From: JBBIND01 sp037444075
GTDB lineage: Bacteria > Acidobacteriota > Terriglobia > Bryobacterales > Bryobacteraceae
Direction: 5' to 3'
Length of the DNA: 64,000 nucleotides
Assembly (NCBI GenBank): GCA_037444075.1
Contig: JBBIND010000004.1
Span: 1-64,000, forward strand
The translations under genes and the position numbers were made by a program. Positions 8,091 to 16,267 of the stretch are shown piece after piece. Position 1 is the first letter of the stretch, and the number at the start of each line of letters is the position of its first letter. The notes below the pieces were generated by a model. That model had not been told where the DNA came from. It made no database searches and was given only the letters and a program-made list of their open reading frames with translations.

Positions 8091-10631
8091 TTGGCCAACA
8101 CTGAAGGTCCGGAGAGCCCGCGGCCTGGCGGCCCGCCCGGCGGCCAAATGCCCCTCGGGGCGCCAGCCGGCAAGAACCTGATCCCCGTCAACATCGAAGA
8201 CGAGATGCGGCGCTCGTATCTCGATTACGCGATGAGTGTGATCATCGGCCGGGCCTTGCCGGATATTCGCGACGGCCTGAAGCCGGTGCACCGGCGTCTC
8301 CTGTACACCTTGCACGAGATGGGCCTGCACTACAACCGGCCGACACGCAAGTGCGCCAAGATCGTCGGCGAGGTCATGGGTAAGTACCATCCTCACGGCG
8401 ACGCAGCTATTTATGACACCCTGGTCCGGCTGGCGCAGGATTTCTCCATGCGCTATAAGCTGGTCGACGGGCAGGGCAATTTTGGCAGCGTGGATGGGGA
8501 CCCGCCCGCCGCCATGCGTTACACCGAAGCCCGGCTGACGCGCATCGCGGGCGCCCTGCTGGAAGACATCGACAAGGAAACGGTCGACTTCCAGCCCAAC
8601 TACGACGAGAGCGAGGAAGAGCCCGAGGTTTTGCCGACGCGCGTGCCAAACCTCCTCATCAACGGCGGCTCAGGCATCGCCGTCGGCATGGCCACCAATG
8701 TTCCACCGCACAATCTGAACGAGGTGATTCAAGCCACCATCGCGGTCGTGCAAAAGCCCGAGATCACTCTGGCGGGAGTAATGAAGTACATGCAGGGCCC
8801 GGATTTCCCGACGGGCGGCCTGGTGCTCGGGCATGAGGGCATTCAGGACTATTTCCGGACGGGCCGCGGCTCCATCAAGATGCGCGCCCACGCGGGCACT
8901 GAAAAGATCGGCAAGGACCGCGAAGCCATTGTCGTCACCGAGATCCCTTACCAGGTGAACAAGGCCAGGCTGATTGAGCAGACCGCCGCGCTGATCAACC
9001 AGAAGAAGATTGAAGGCATCTCCGAGATTCGGGATGAGAGCGACCGCGACGGCATGCGCATCGTCTTTGAGCTGAAGCGCGGCGAGCAGGCGGAAGTCAT
9101 TCTGAACAACCTGTACAAGCACACGCAGCTGCAGTCGAACTTCGGCGTCATTCTGCTGTCGATTGTCAATGGGCAGCCCAAGCAATTGGGCGTGCTCGAC
9201 ATGCTGCACCGCTTCGTGGATCACCGCGTTGAAGTGGTGCGGCGCCGGACGGAGTACCTTCTGAGAAAGGCTCGCGAGCGCGAGCACATCCTGCTCGGCT
9301 TCCAGATTGCTCTCGCGAACCTGGATGCCGTGATCAAACTGATTCGGGCGTCGCAGAACCCGCGTGAGGCGCGCGAAGGATTGATGTCCCGCTTCGAGTT
9401 CAGCGAACGTCAGGCACAGGCCATCATCGAGCTTCAATTGCAGCGCCTGACGAGCATGGAGCAGCAGAAGATCATCGACGAACTGGCGGAAATTCAGAAG
9501 CGCATCGCCGAGTACCTGGGGATTCTGGGCTCAGAGGCGACGCTGCGCGGCGTCATCGTCAAAGAACTCAAGGAAGTGCAGAAAGAGTTCGGCGATGAGC
9601 GCCGCACGCGGATCATCGAGGATCCGGGCGAGATTCGGATTGAGGACCTCGTTCCGAGGGAGGATGTGGCTGTCACCGTTACGCGCGGCGGCTACCTGAA
9701 GCGCACCGCCATTGATCAGTACCGCCGCCAAGCCCGGGGCGGCAAGGGACGCATCGGCATGGTGACCCGCTCGGAGGACATGGTGCAGCACCTCATTGTG
9801 GCCTCCACGCACAGCTACCTGCTGGCGTTCACCAACATGGGGCGGTTGTACTGGCTCAAGATTTACGAGATTCCCGACTCGGCCACCACCGGGAAGGGCA
9901 AGAACATCAACAGCCTGATCACCCTTCAACAGGACGAGCGGGTGAAGACGTTCCTTTCGGTCAACGAATTCAGCTCGGATCAATACATTGCCATGATCAC
10001 CAAGCGCGGCGTGATCAAGAAATCCCAGCTGAGCGAATTCGATAATCCCACCTCTCGCGGCATCATTGCGGTTTCCTTGGATGAGGGAGACGAACTCATC
10101 AGCGCCAACCTGACCACCGGCGAAGAGTTTGTTCTGATTGCCACGAAAGAGGGGAAGGCCATCCACTTCGCCGAGAAAGACGTGCGGCCCATGGGGCGCC
10201 CGGCTCGGGGAGTCCGTGCCATCCGCCTGGACGAAGGCGACGAAGTGATCGGCGCGGAGGTGACGGGAGAGGAAAGCCTGATCCTGTCGATCTCGGAACT
10301 CGGCTACGGAAAGCGGACGCCTCTCAAGAGTTACCGGCTCACCAATCGCGGCGGCAAGGGTGTCATCAACATGAAGACCACCCGGCGCGTCGGCAAGGTT
10401 GTCCAAGTGCTTTCGGTGACCGAGGAAAGCCAGGTCTTCATCATTACAGCGGAAGGCAAGATCATCCGCATGGAAGCCGGCGAGATCCGGCAGGCGGGCC
10501 GGTCCACGCAAGGCGTGAGGCTGGTGAGGCTGGATGAGAGCGACCGCGTGGCGGCTGCTTGCGTGGTTCGCGAGGAGGAAGAGGGCGAGGAAGCGGATGA
10601 CGGTTCGCAGGGTACGCTGGATCTGCAGTGA
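8091..10631 (+). CDS. gyrA: DNA gyrase subunit A
   Basis: GyrA (846 aa), the breakage-rejoining subunit of DNA gyrase, which works with GyrB to introduce negative supercoils. The N-terminus carries a Gly/Pro-rich extension of about 28 residues before IPVNIEDEMRRSYLDYAM. The catalytic tyrosine is Tyr144 in AAMRYTEARL. The GyrA box QARGGKG at 547-553 marks it as gyrase rather than topoisomerase IV. The C-terminal beta-pinwheel is complete and ends in an acidic tail. In the quinolone-determining region, the residue aligned to E. coli Ser83 is Ala105, and Asp87 is retained as Asp109. The start is TTG with a strong Shine-Dalgarno sequence. gyrB is not nearby. Confidence 0.97.
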   Translation: MANTEGPESPRPGGPPGGQMPLGAPAGKNLIPVNIEDEMRRSYLDYAMSVIIGRALPDIRDGLKPVHRRLLYTLHEMGLHYNRPTRKCAKIVGEVMGKYHPHGDAAIYDTLVRLAQDFSMRYKLVDGQGNFGSVDGDPPAAMRYTEARLTRIAGALLEDIDKETVDFQPNYDESEEEPEVLPTRVPNLLINGGSGIAVGMATNVPPHNLNEVIQATIAVVQKPEITLAGVMKYMQGPDFPTGGLVLGHEGIQDYFRTGRGSIKMRAHAGTEKIGKDREAIVVTEIPYQVNKARLIEQTAALINQKKIEGISEIRDESDRDGMRIVFELKRGEQAEVILNNLYKHTQLQSNFGVILLSIVNGQPKQLGVLDMLHRFVDHRVEVVRRRTEYLLRKAREREHILLGFQIALANLDAVIKLIRASQNPREAREGLMSRFEFSERQAQAIIELQLQRLTSMEQQKIIDELAEIQKRIAEYLGILGSEATLRGVIVKELKEVQKEFGDERRTRIIEDPGEIRIEDLVPREDVAVTVTRGGYLKRTAIDQYRRQARGGKGRIGMVTRSEDMVQHLIVASTHSYLLAFTNMGRLYWLKIYEIPDSATTGKGKNINSLITLQQDERVKTFLSVNEFSSDQYIAMITKRGVIKKSQLSEFDNPTSRGIIAVSLDEGDELISANLTTGEEFVLIATKEGKAIHFAEKDVRPMGRPARGVRAIRLDEGDEVIGAEVTGEESLILSISELGYGKRTPLKSYRLTNRGGKGVINMKTTRRVGKVVQVLSVTEESQVFIITAEGKIIRMEAGEIRQAGRSTQGVRLVRLDESDRVAAACVVREEEEGEEADDGSQGTLDLQ

Positions 10632-10658
10632 CATCTCCCGCGCAACCGATTGATTCGA

Positions 10659-10664
10659 TATACT
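10659..10664 (+). promoter_or_regulatory. -10-like box, leaderless start of larE
   Basis: TATACT followed by exactly 7 bases and then the ATG at 10672. No Shine-Dalgarno sequence is present. A transcript starting at the ATG itself is predicted. Confidence 0.5.
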
Positions 10665-10671
10665 TTAGCTT

Positions 10672-11544
10672 ATGAGCACGATTATGGGACTAACTGGGGC
10701 GCCGAAACCTCTGGATCAGCAGTTGCTGAGGCAGAAGCGCGATAAGCTCTTCGGGATCCTCGAAAGCCTGGGCAGTGTGGTGGTCGCTTACTCCGGCGGG
10801 ACGGATTCAGCCTTTCTGGCTTGGGCGGCCGGGCGCGCGCTCGGAGAAAACGCCGTAGCGATCACCGCCGACTCGCCCTCCATCCCCGAATCGCACAAAC
10901 AGGATGCCGCTGAGTACGCCCGCGTGTGCGGTTTCCGGCACGAGACCATTCCCACGCACGAGTTCGACAACCCAGACTACAGCCGCAATGAAGCCGACCG
11001 CTGCTTCCACTGCAAAGGCGAACTGTTCACGCGGCTCGCGGAAATCGCCGCCGAACGGGGCATCCCTCACATCGCTTACGGCGTAAACAAGGATGATCTT
11101 GGCGATTACCGCCCCGGGCAAGAAGCCGCCAGGCAGCACAACATTCAGGCGCCGCTCCTGGAGGCGGATCTGACCAAGGCGGAGATCCGTGAAATCGCCC
11201 GGCAGGAAGGACTCCCGTTCTGGGACCGCCCCGCCTCGGCTTGCCTCAGCTCGCGGATTCCTTATGGCACGCCGGTGACGCCGGAAACGGTGAAGAAGGT
11301 CGAGCTAGGCGAAGAAGCCTTGAAGTCGCTCGGGTTCCGACAGTTCCGCGTGCGCTACCACGGAGAACTGGTGCGCATTGAGATTGGGCGGCAGGAGTTG
11401 GAAAAAGCCCTGACTCTCGAAATGGCGCAGAAACTGACGGCGCTGTTCAAGGAATTCGGCTTCCTCTACGTCACACTGGACCTGGAAGGCTACAGGCAGG
11501 GCTCGATGAACGAAGTCCTGCGAAACCGCTCGAAGGCTGTCTGA
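10672..11544 (+). CDS. larE: ATP-dependent sacrificial sulfur transferase LarE
   Basis: PP-loop enzyme (290 aa) of the LarE family. LarE adenylates the carboxylates of a pyridinium biscarboxylic acid mononucleotide and donates sulfur while building the nickel-pincer cofactor of lactate racemase and related enzymes. The ATP-binding PP-loop SGGTDS is at 41-46. The sacrificial cysteine position is Cys191 in SACLSSRIPYG, so this looks like the Cys-sacrificing class. An additional Cys111-x2-Cys114 pair (RCFHCK) is present, as is usual in the family. larB, larC and larA are not in the window. It sits alone between gyrA and a convergent oxidoreductase operon, with its own -10 box. Confidence 0.92.
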   Translation: MSTIMGLTGAPKPLDQQLLRQKRDKLFGILESLGSVVVAYSGGTDSAFLAWAAGRALGENAVAITADSPSIPESHKQDAAEYARVCGFRHETIPTHEFDNPDYSRNEADRCFHCKGELFTRLAEIAAERGIPHIAYGVNKDDLGDYRPGQEAARQHNIQAPLLEADLTKAEIREIARQEGLPFWDRPASACLSSRIPYGTPVTPETVKKVELGEEALKSLGFRQFRVRYHGELVRIEIGRQELEKALTLEMAQKLTALFKEFGFLYVTLDLEGYRQGSMNEVLRNRSKAV

Positions 11545-11714
11545 CCCACATCCGCAGTTCCAATCAGTAGACTACGGAAAAAGTCACTCCACAGGCCGGA
11601 TGTCTTACTATAAGTGTAGTCTCCAGGCGCTGAGGCCTATCCTACGAAAGTAGTTTTTTGGAAGGCTTCCGTCCTCCGCACTCTAGTCAACACTAAAACT
11701 GTTTGTGCAGAACG

Positions 11715-12998
11715 TCAGCCCACGCGCTTCATTTGGTTGGCGTCCCAGAGGCACGCTTTGCCTTCCGCGTAGCTGACGTTGCACAAGAGCGCGGGTGCGG
11801 CGGCGCGCATGCCGAACACGGCGTCCTCAAACGCGGGTTTTCGGTTGCGAATGGCGGCGTAGAAGGCGCGGTGATGCTCTGTGTGGGCGTTATGCTCGCG
11901 TGGCGGCACGAACTGTTCCTGCTTTTCCGGCGCCAGGGTTTCCGCGGTAGCCAGGCTGCGCGGGTATTTCCGGCGGTATTCCCGCAGGAATTGCTGCTGT
12001 ACCTTCTCAGGGAAGGTGCTGATGGTAAAGCCCGGTTCGGCGTCGCGAGTGCGCTTGGAAATCGTGAGCGAGCTCATGTTGGTGGAGATTACGCCCTCGC
12101 TGCCTACAAACCGGAATCCGAAGGACTCGGAGGCCAATCCGCTGCAGAAGTTGACCCGCAAGGACAAGGTGAACTCCGGGTATTGCTCCGTCTTCGGATA
12201 GTCGAGAAGGGCCAGCATCACGTCGGCGGCGTCCCTGCCGTCCTTCCAGAAACGGAGACCGCCCGTGGCGAATACGCGATTCGGACCCAGAGACCCGGTG
12301 GCGTAATGCAGGCCTGAGAGCAGGTGTACAAACAGGTCACCGGCCACGCCCGTTCCGTAATCGTCATAGTTGCGCCAGCGGAACAGCCGGATTGGCTCAA
12401 ACGGGCGCTTGGGGGCGCTGCCCAGGAACCTGTCCCAGTCAATGTTGTCCGGGGAAGCGTCCGGAGGAATGGAGTACTGCCAGGCGCCGAGCGCGGTGTT
12501 GCGGTCCAGCCAGCTTTCCACGGCGTTCAACTCGCCAATGGCGCCTGCGCGCAGCAACTGTCCGGCTTTCTCGTAAATGATGGAGCTGACGTACTGGCTG
12601 CCCACCTGGTAAACCCGGTCGGACTTGCGCTGCGCCTCAATGACGGGCCAGCCCTCGCCGACGGAGTGGATCATCGGCTTTTCGCAGTAGACGTGCTTGC
12701 CCGCCGCCAGGGCGTCGATGCTGATTTTGGCGTGCCAATGGTCCGGCGTGGCGATGATCACCGCATCGATGTCCGGCCGCGCCAGAATTTCGCGGTAATC
12801 CCGCGTGGCGAACAAGTCGGCGCCGAACACTTCCTTGGCGCGGGTCAGGCGGCCGTCATAGATGTCGCAGACGGCGGCCAGTTCTACGCCAGGGTTGGCC
12901 GTGGCATAACGTACGTTGCCTGTCCCCATACCGCCCGCGCCGATGAGGGCGATGCGGATCCGATCGTTGGGCGATACTCGCTCTTGCTGTGCGGTCAC
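11715..12998 (-). CDS. Gfo/Idh/MocA oxidoreductase, cytoplasmic paralogue
   Basis: NAD(P)-dependent oxidoreductase (427 aa) of the glucose-fructose oxidoreductase/inositol dehydrogenase family. The Rossmann glycine motif GAGGMG is at 20-25, and the catalytic Glu-Lys-Pro is at 106-108. It acts on an unknown sugar or polyol. It is a close paralogue of the gene immediately upstream: both share long stretches such as SIPPDASPDNIDWDRFLGSA. Unlike that neighbour it has no signal peptide. The start is GTG at 12998, set by an AGGAGGG about 8 bases upstream that lies in the last codons of the upstream gene. The gap between the two genes is 4 bases. It is the last gene of the VOC-Gfo-Gfo operon. Confidence 0.9.
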   Translation of the reverse strand: MTAQQERVSPNDRIRIALIGAGGMGTGNVRYATANPGVELAAVCDIYDGRLTRAKEVFGADLFATRDYREILARPDIDAVIIATPDHWHAKISIDALAAGKHVYCEKPMIHSVGEGWPVIEAQRKSDRVYQVGSQYVSSIIYEKAGQLLRAGAIGELNAVESWLDRNTALGAWQYSIPPDASPDNIDWDRFLGSAPKRPFEPIRLFRWRNYDDYGTGVAGDLFVHLLSGLHYATGSLGPNRVFATGGLRFWKDGRDAADVMLALLDYPKTEQYPEFTLSLRVNFCSGLASESFGFRFVGSEGVISTNMSSLTISKRTRDAEPGFTISTFPEKVQQQFLREYRRKYPRSLATAETLAPEKQEQFVPPREHNAHTEHHRAFYAAIRNRKPAFEDAVFGMRAAAPALLCNVSYAEGKACLWDANQMKRVG

Positions 12999-13002
12999 GG
13001 TG

Positions 13003-14340
13003 CTAACCCTCCTGCGTCATGTTCTGAGCGTTCCAACGGCAAACGCGGCGCTCGAAGTAGCTGACGTTCGCCAGCAGAGCCGGCCCGGCGGCGCGCATTC
13101 CGAAGGTGGCGTCTTCCACCACCGGACGGCGGCTGCGGACGGATTCGAAAAACAGGCGGTGGTGATCGCGGTGGTCATTGTAGCCCCGCGGAGGATTGAA
13201 GCGCTCTTCGGCTTGCGGGACCATGGCATCGGCCGTGGGAGTGGTCAGCGGATATTTCTTGCGATACTCGCGGATGAACTCCTCCTGGACAGCCCGCGGG
13301 AAGGTGCCGATGGTCCAGCCGGGCTCCTTCTCCCGGGGTTGGCGCGCAACGGTGACTCCCGAGCCGACGGTCAGGACGCCCTCCGAGCCCACGAACCGGA
13401 AACCCGAACTGCCCCCGCTGCCGTCCACGAAGTTCACGCGCAAAGCCAGGTTGAAGGCCGGGTGCGAGGAAGTGGCCGGGTAGTCGCAGAGCGCGAACAT
13501 CACGTCGGGTACGTCGCGGCCGTCCTTCCAGAACCGCAAACCGCCGGTGGAGAAGACACGCGCCGGTCCGATGGAGCCGAGGATATAGTGCATCCCGCTG
13601 AACAGGTGCACGAACAGGTCGCCCGAAACGCCTGTGCCGTAATCCTGGTAGTTGCGCCAGCGGAAGAGGCGGATGGGCTCAAACGGGCGCTTCGGGGCGC
13701 TGCCCAGGAAGCGGTCCCAGTCAATTGTATCCGGCGAAGCGTCGGGTGGGATGGAGTATTGCCAGGCCCCGATAGCTGAGTTGCGGTCCCACCAGGCTTC
13801 CACCATGTTGAACTCACCGATGGCTCCGGAGCGGATCAATTGGCGCGCCTTCTCATAAATCACGGAGCTCACGCGCTGGCTGCCTACCTGGAGAATGCGC
13901 CCGGTCTTCTTTTCCGCCTCCACGACACGCCTGCCGTCCTCGAGCTTCTGCACCATCGGCTTCTCGACGTAGACATCCTTGCCGGCGTTCATGGCGTCGA
14001 TGGCCATCTGGGCATGCCAGTGATCGGGTGTGGCGACGATGACGGCGTCCACGTCCTGGCGCGCCAGAATCTCGCGGTAGTCGCGGCTGACCGCCACCTG
14101 GGCGCCGTACAGTTCACGCACGCGCTGTAGCCGCCCCTGATAAACGTCGCTGGCGGCCACCAGCTTGACGCCTGTCTGCTCGAGCGCGGAAACGACATTG
14201 TCCAAACCCATGATCCCGAAGCCCAGGATGGCCACCTGAATGTTGTCATTCGGCGATGGTTTCCGTTGCCAGGAGAAGGCAGGGCTGGCGGCCAAGCCAA
14301 CCCCGCCGAGCTGAATGAATTCGCGCCGGTTAGACTGCAT
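13003..14340 (-). CDS. Gfo/Idh/MocA oxidoreductase with Tat-type leader
   Basis: Oxidoreductase of 445 aa in the same family as its downstream neighbour, but with a twin-arginine-like leader (SNRREFIQLGG) and a hydrophobic Ala/Gly region up to about residue 24. This suggests export with the nicotinamide cofactor already bound, as known for glucose-fructose oxidoreductase. The nucleotide loop is LGFGIMG at 39-45, and the catalytic Glu-Lys-Pro is at 127-129. GGAGG lies 4 bases before the ATG. It starts 16 bases after the VOC gene. The substrate is unknown. The near-identical central region shared with the downstream gene shows tandem duplication. Confidence 0.9.
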   Translation of the reverse strand: MQSNRREFIQLGGVGLAASPAFSWQRKPSPNDNIQVAILGFGIMGLDNVVSALEQTGVKLVAASDVYQGRLQRVRELYGAQVAVSRDYREILARQDVDAVIVATPDHWHAQMAIDAMNAGKDVYVEKPMVQKLEDGRRVVEAEKKTGRILQVGSQRVSSVIYEKARQLIRSGAIGEFNMVEAWWDRNSAIGAWQYSIPPDASPDTIDWDRFLGSAPKRPFEPIRLFRWRNYQDYGTGVSGDLFVHLFSGMHYILGSIGPARVFSTGGLRFWKDGRDVPDVMFALCDYPATSSHPAFNLALRVNFVDGSGGSSGFRFVGSEGVLTVGSGVTVARQPREKEPGWTIGTFPRAVQEEFIREYRKKYPLTTPTADAMVPQAEERFNPPRGYNDHRDHHRLFFESVRSRRPVVEDATFGMRAAGPALLANVSYFERRVCRWNAQNMTQEG

Positions 14341-14356
14341 ATTACCTCCGAGACTC

Positions 14357-15262
14357 CTACTTTACCGCCTTCGGCTCCATGAGTTCAGTGCGCGTCCCAT
14401 CGGCGTCGAACATGTTGAGCAGCCAGCGGCGGTTGCGCCCAATGGTGGGCTCGTGCCGGGGGGTCGTGGCCAGGCCGCGCGCAACGGCCACCTTGTAAGC
14501 CGCTTGTATGTCGTCGACCTCGAGGCAGATGTGGTGCATCGAACCCAACTGTGAGCGCGTGGGCGGTTTGTCGTGCAGCATATACTCGAGATAGTCGCCG
14601 CGACCCGCCGGCAGCGTCATGTTTACCCATCGAACCGGCCCACCCTCCGGACCTCCGCGCCAGATTTCCCGCAGTTTCAGCTTGTCGCGGTAGAATGCGT
14701 GCGCCACTGCTTCGTCCGACACCGTGACGCCCGTATGCGCCAGCCGCGTGGAGATGCGCCGGTCAGTGAGGAATCTGCCTCGCGCGCGGGCCTGCTCCGA
14801 CTCGCGGCCGTATTGCAGGAACAGCAACTCCTGGCCTCCGGGGTCCTTTAGGCTGAAGCCGCGATTGCCCCCCGGCAGAGGCCCAGGCCGCGCGGGCGCC
14901 AACCCGGCCGCCGTCAGCATGGCGTGCAGGCTTTCGATGTTGCTTGAATAGAGGGCGATCCGGACCAGGCGCACATCCTGATCCGCGGCCAGGCCAGGCG
15001 AAAGTTCTATGTACTGATCGTCGTTGATCTTGAAGTAGTGCAGAGGAGCGCCCTGCGGGCCGCCCGCGATGACGAAGGCCTCTTCATAGCCCAGCACGCC
15101 GGTGTAAAATGCGCGGGCCTTCTGCATGTCGCTGACGCGGAACCCCACATGTGCCAGCCCCTCGATGGGCGGCTGCTGAGACAGCACCGTCATGGCCGCC
15201 AGCAGCGCCGGGCCGGCCAGTCGCGTGCCGCGGCGCAGGAAGGCTCTGTATGCTGTCTTCAT
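14357..15262 (-). CDS. exported VOC (glyoxalase/dioxygenase-fold) protein
   Basis: Protein of 301 aa with an N-terminal signal-like segment (basic, then AGPALLAAMTVL) and two vicinal-oxygen-chelate units, about residues 35-150 and 170-295. Each begins in the typical way, for example GLAHVGFRVSDMQKARAFYTGVLGYEE. The fold usually binds a divalent metal and acts in glyoxalase, ring-cleavage or isomerase chemistry; which one applies here is unknown. It is the first gene of an operon with two Gfo/Idh/MocA genes. Its ATG directly abuts the ATG of the divergent PAP2 gene, leaving no intergenic base, so the true start may be slightly downstream. Confidence 0.8.
   Translation of the reverse strand: MKTAYRAFLRRGTRLAGPALLAAMTVLSQQPPIEGLAHVGFRVSDMQKARAFYTGVLGYEEAFVIAGGPQGAPLHYFKINDDQYIELSPGLAADQDVRLVRIALYSSNIESLHAMLTAAGLAPARPGPLPGGNRGFSLKDPGGQELLFLQYGRESEQARARGRFLTDRRISTRLAHTGVTVSDEAVAHAFYRDKLKLREIWRGGPEGGPVRWVNMTLPAGRGDYLEYMLHDKPPTRSQLGSMHHICLEVDDIQAAYKVAVARGLATTPRHEPTIGRNRRWLLNMFDADGTRTELMEPKAVK
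15249..15254 (+). promoter_or_regulatory. -10-like box of the PAP2 gene inside the VOC gene
   Basis: TATGCT, 8 bases before the ATG at 15263. The box lies inside the first codons of the divergent VOC gene. Confidence 0.35.
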
Positions 15263-16117
15263 ATGGGTCTGTTCCGGTCCTATGAGTACTTGCTCATTGG
15301 CTATTTTACTTACACTGCTGTGCTGTCTGTGGTGCTGCCCGTCGACCGTTCGATTACGTGGGTGACGCTTACCGTAAATGCTTCCGTGGTAAGCGGCTTG
15401 TGCCTCCTGGCTGGAGTGGACGCCCTCCGAAGGACGCGGCTGCTGAGCATTATGCGGGACTGGTATCCGGCGCCGCTGCTATTGCTTGCATACAGGGAGA
15501 TGGGCTGGTTCGCCTTGCCTCACGGGAGCACGCACCTGGAGCGAGCCTGGGTGCTTTGGGACAAGCGGCTGCTCAACGAGTGGGGGTTGAGAGCGGCCAT
15601 CGAAAGCCTGGGAGCTTTGGGCCCATCGGTGCTGGAAATCTCCTACTCGCTCGTCTACGCCGTGGGCCCTTTCGCGCTGGCCATGCTCTATGTGTATGGC
15701 CGGAGGGAGCGCGCGGAACGTTTCCTGCTGGTGTTTGTGTTCGGAGCGCTTTCAAGCTATGCGCTCTTCCCGTTCTTTCCATCGGAGCCTCCGAGAACTG
15801 TGTTTCCGGGTGAAGATGCGCCGGCTATCGACACCGTCTTCCGGCAGTTCAACTGGTGGTTGCTGGGGGGGTACGGCATCCATACGAGCGTTTTCCCTAG
15901 CGGTCATGTCTCCGCCTCCTTCGCAGCAGGTTTCGGTATGCTGCTGGCGCTGCCGGAGAGGCGCCGCATAGGAGCGGGTCTGCTGATACTGGCCACACTG
16001 ATTGCTCTGGCGACGGTGTACGGCCGCTACCACTACGCCGTGGACGCCCTGGCGGGATTCGCTCTGAGCCTGCTGGCGGCTGCGCTGGGGCGTTGGTGGC
16101 CTCGGCCGGAGCGCTAG
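15263..16117 (+). CDS. PAP2-family membrane phosphatase/phosphotransferase
   Basis: Polytopic membrane protein (284 aa) of the PAP2_3 group, related to inositol-phosphorylceramide-type phosphotransferases. The three phosphatase signatures are visible: PSEPPR (first motif), VFPSGHVSAS (second, with the catalytic His) and YGRYHYAVDALAG (third). About six hydrophobic segments are present. It probably acts on a lipid phosphate or transfers a phospho head group at the outer face of the inner membrane. I start it at the ATG at 15263 because earlier in-frame sequence is antisense to the VOC gene and not protein-like. A glycosyltransferase gene follows after about 150 bases. Confidence 0.85.
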   Translation: MGLFRSYEYLLIGYFTYTAVLSVVLPVDRSITWVTLTVNASVVSGLCLLAGVDALRRTRLLSIMRDWYPAPLLLLAYREMGWFALPHGSTHLERAWVLWDKRLLNEWGLRAAIESLGALGPSVLEISYSLVYAVGPFALAMLYVYGRRERAERFLLVFVFGALSSYALFPFFPSEPPRTVFPGEDAPAIDTVFRQFNWWLLGGYGIHTSVFPSGHVSASFAAGFGMLLALPERRRIGAGLLILATLIALATVYGRYHYAVDALAGFALSLLAAALGRWWPRPER

Positions 16118-16267
16118 CGCGCAGTGCTTCTCCCGGGCCCCAATACGGCCGCCTGTCTGGCGTATCCTCAAGAGGTACGCCTCGTTGCAGCGCGCTCCGC
16201 GCGTGTGGCCGGTTAGGCCCCGGCTTCTGAACTCGCAGCCAGGGCAGCGTGCTTTCTCAGGCAATTC

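Noticed and set aside
9531..10634. 367-codon open frame antisense to gyrA
   Set aside because: It is a shadow of the high-GC gyrA frame; there is no ribosome binding site or motif, and gyrA is certain.
11640..11680. Hairpin GGAAG/CTTCC near a T-run as a terminator
   Set aside because: The T-run precedes the hairpin on the plus strand and becomes an A-run on the minus strand, so it has the wrong polarity for either gene.
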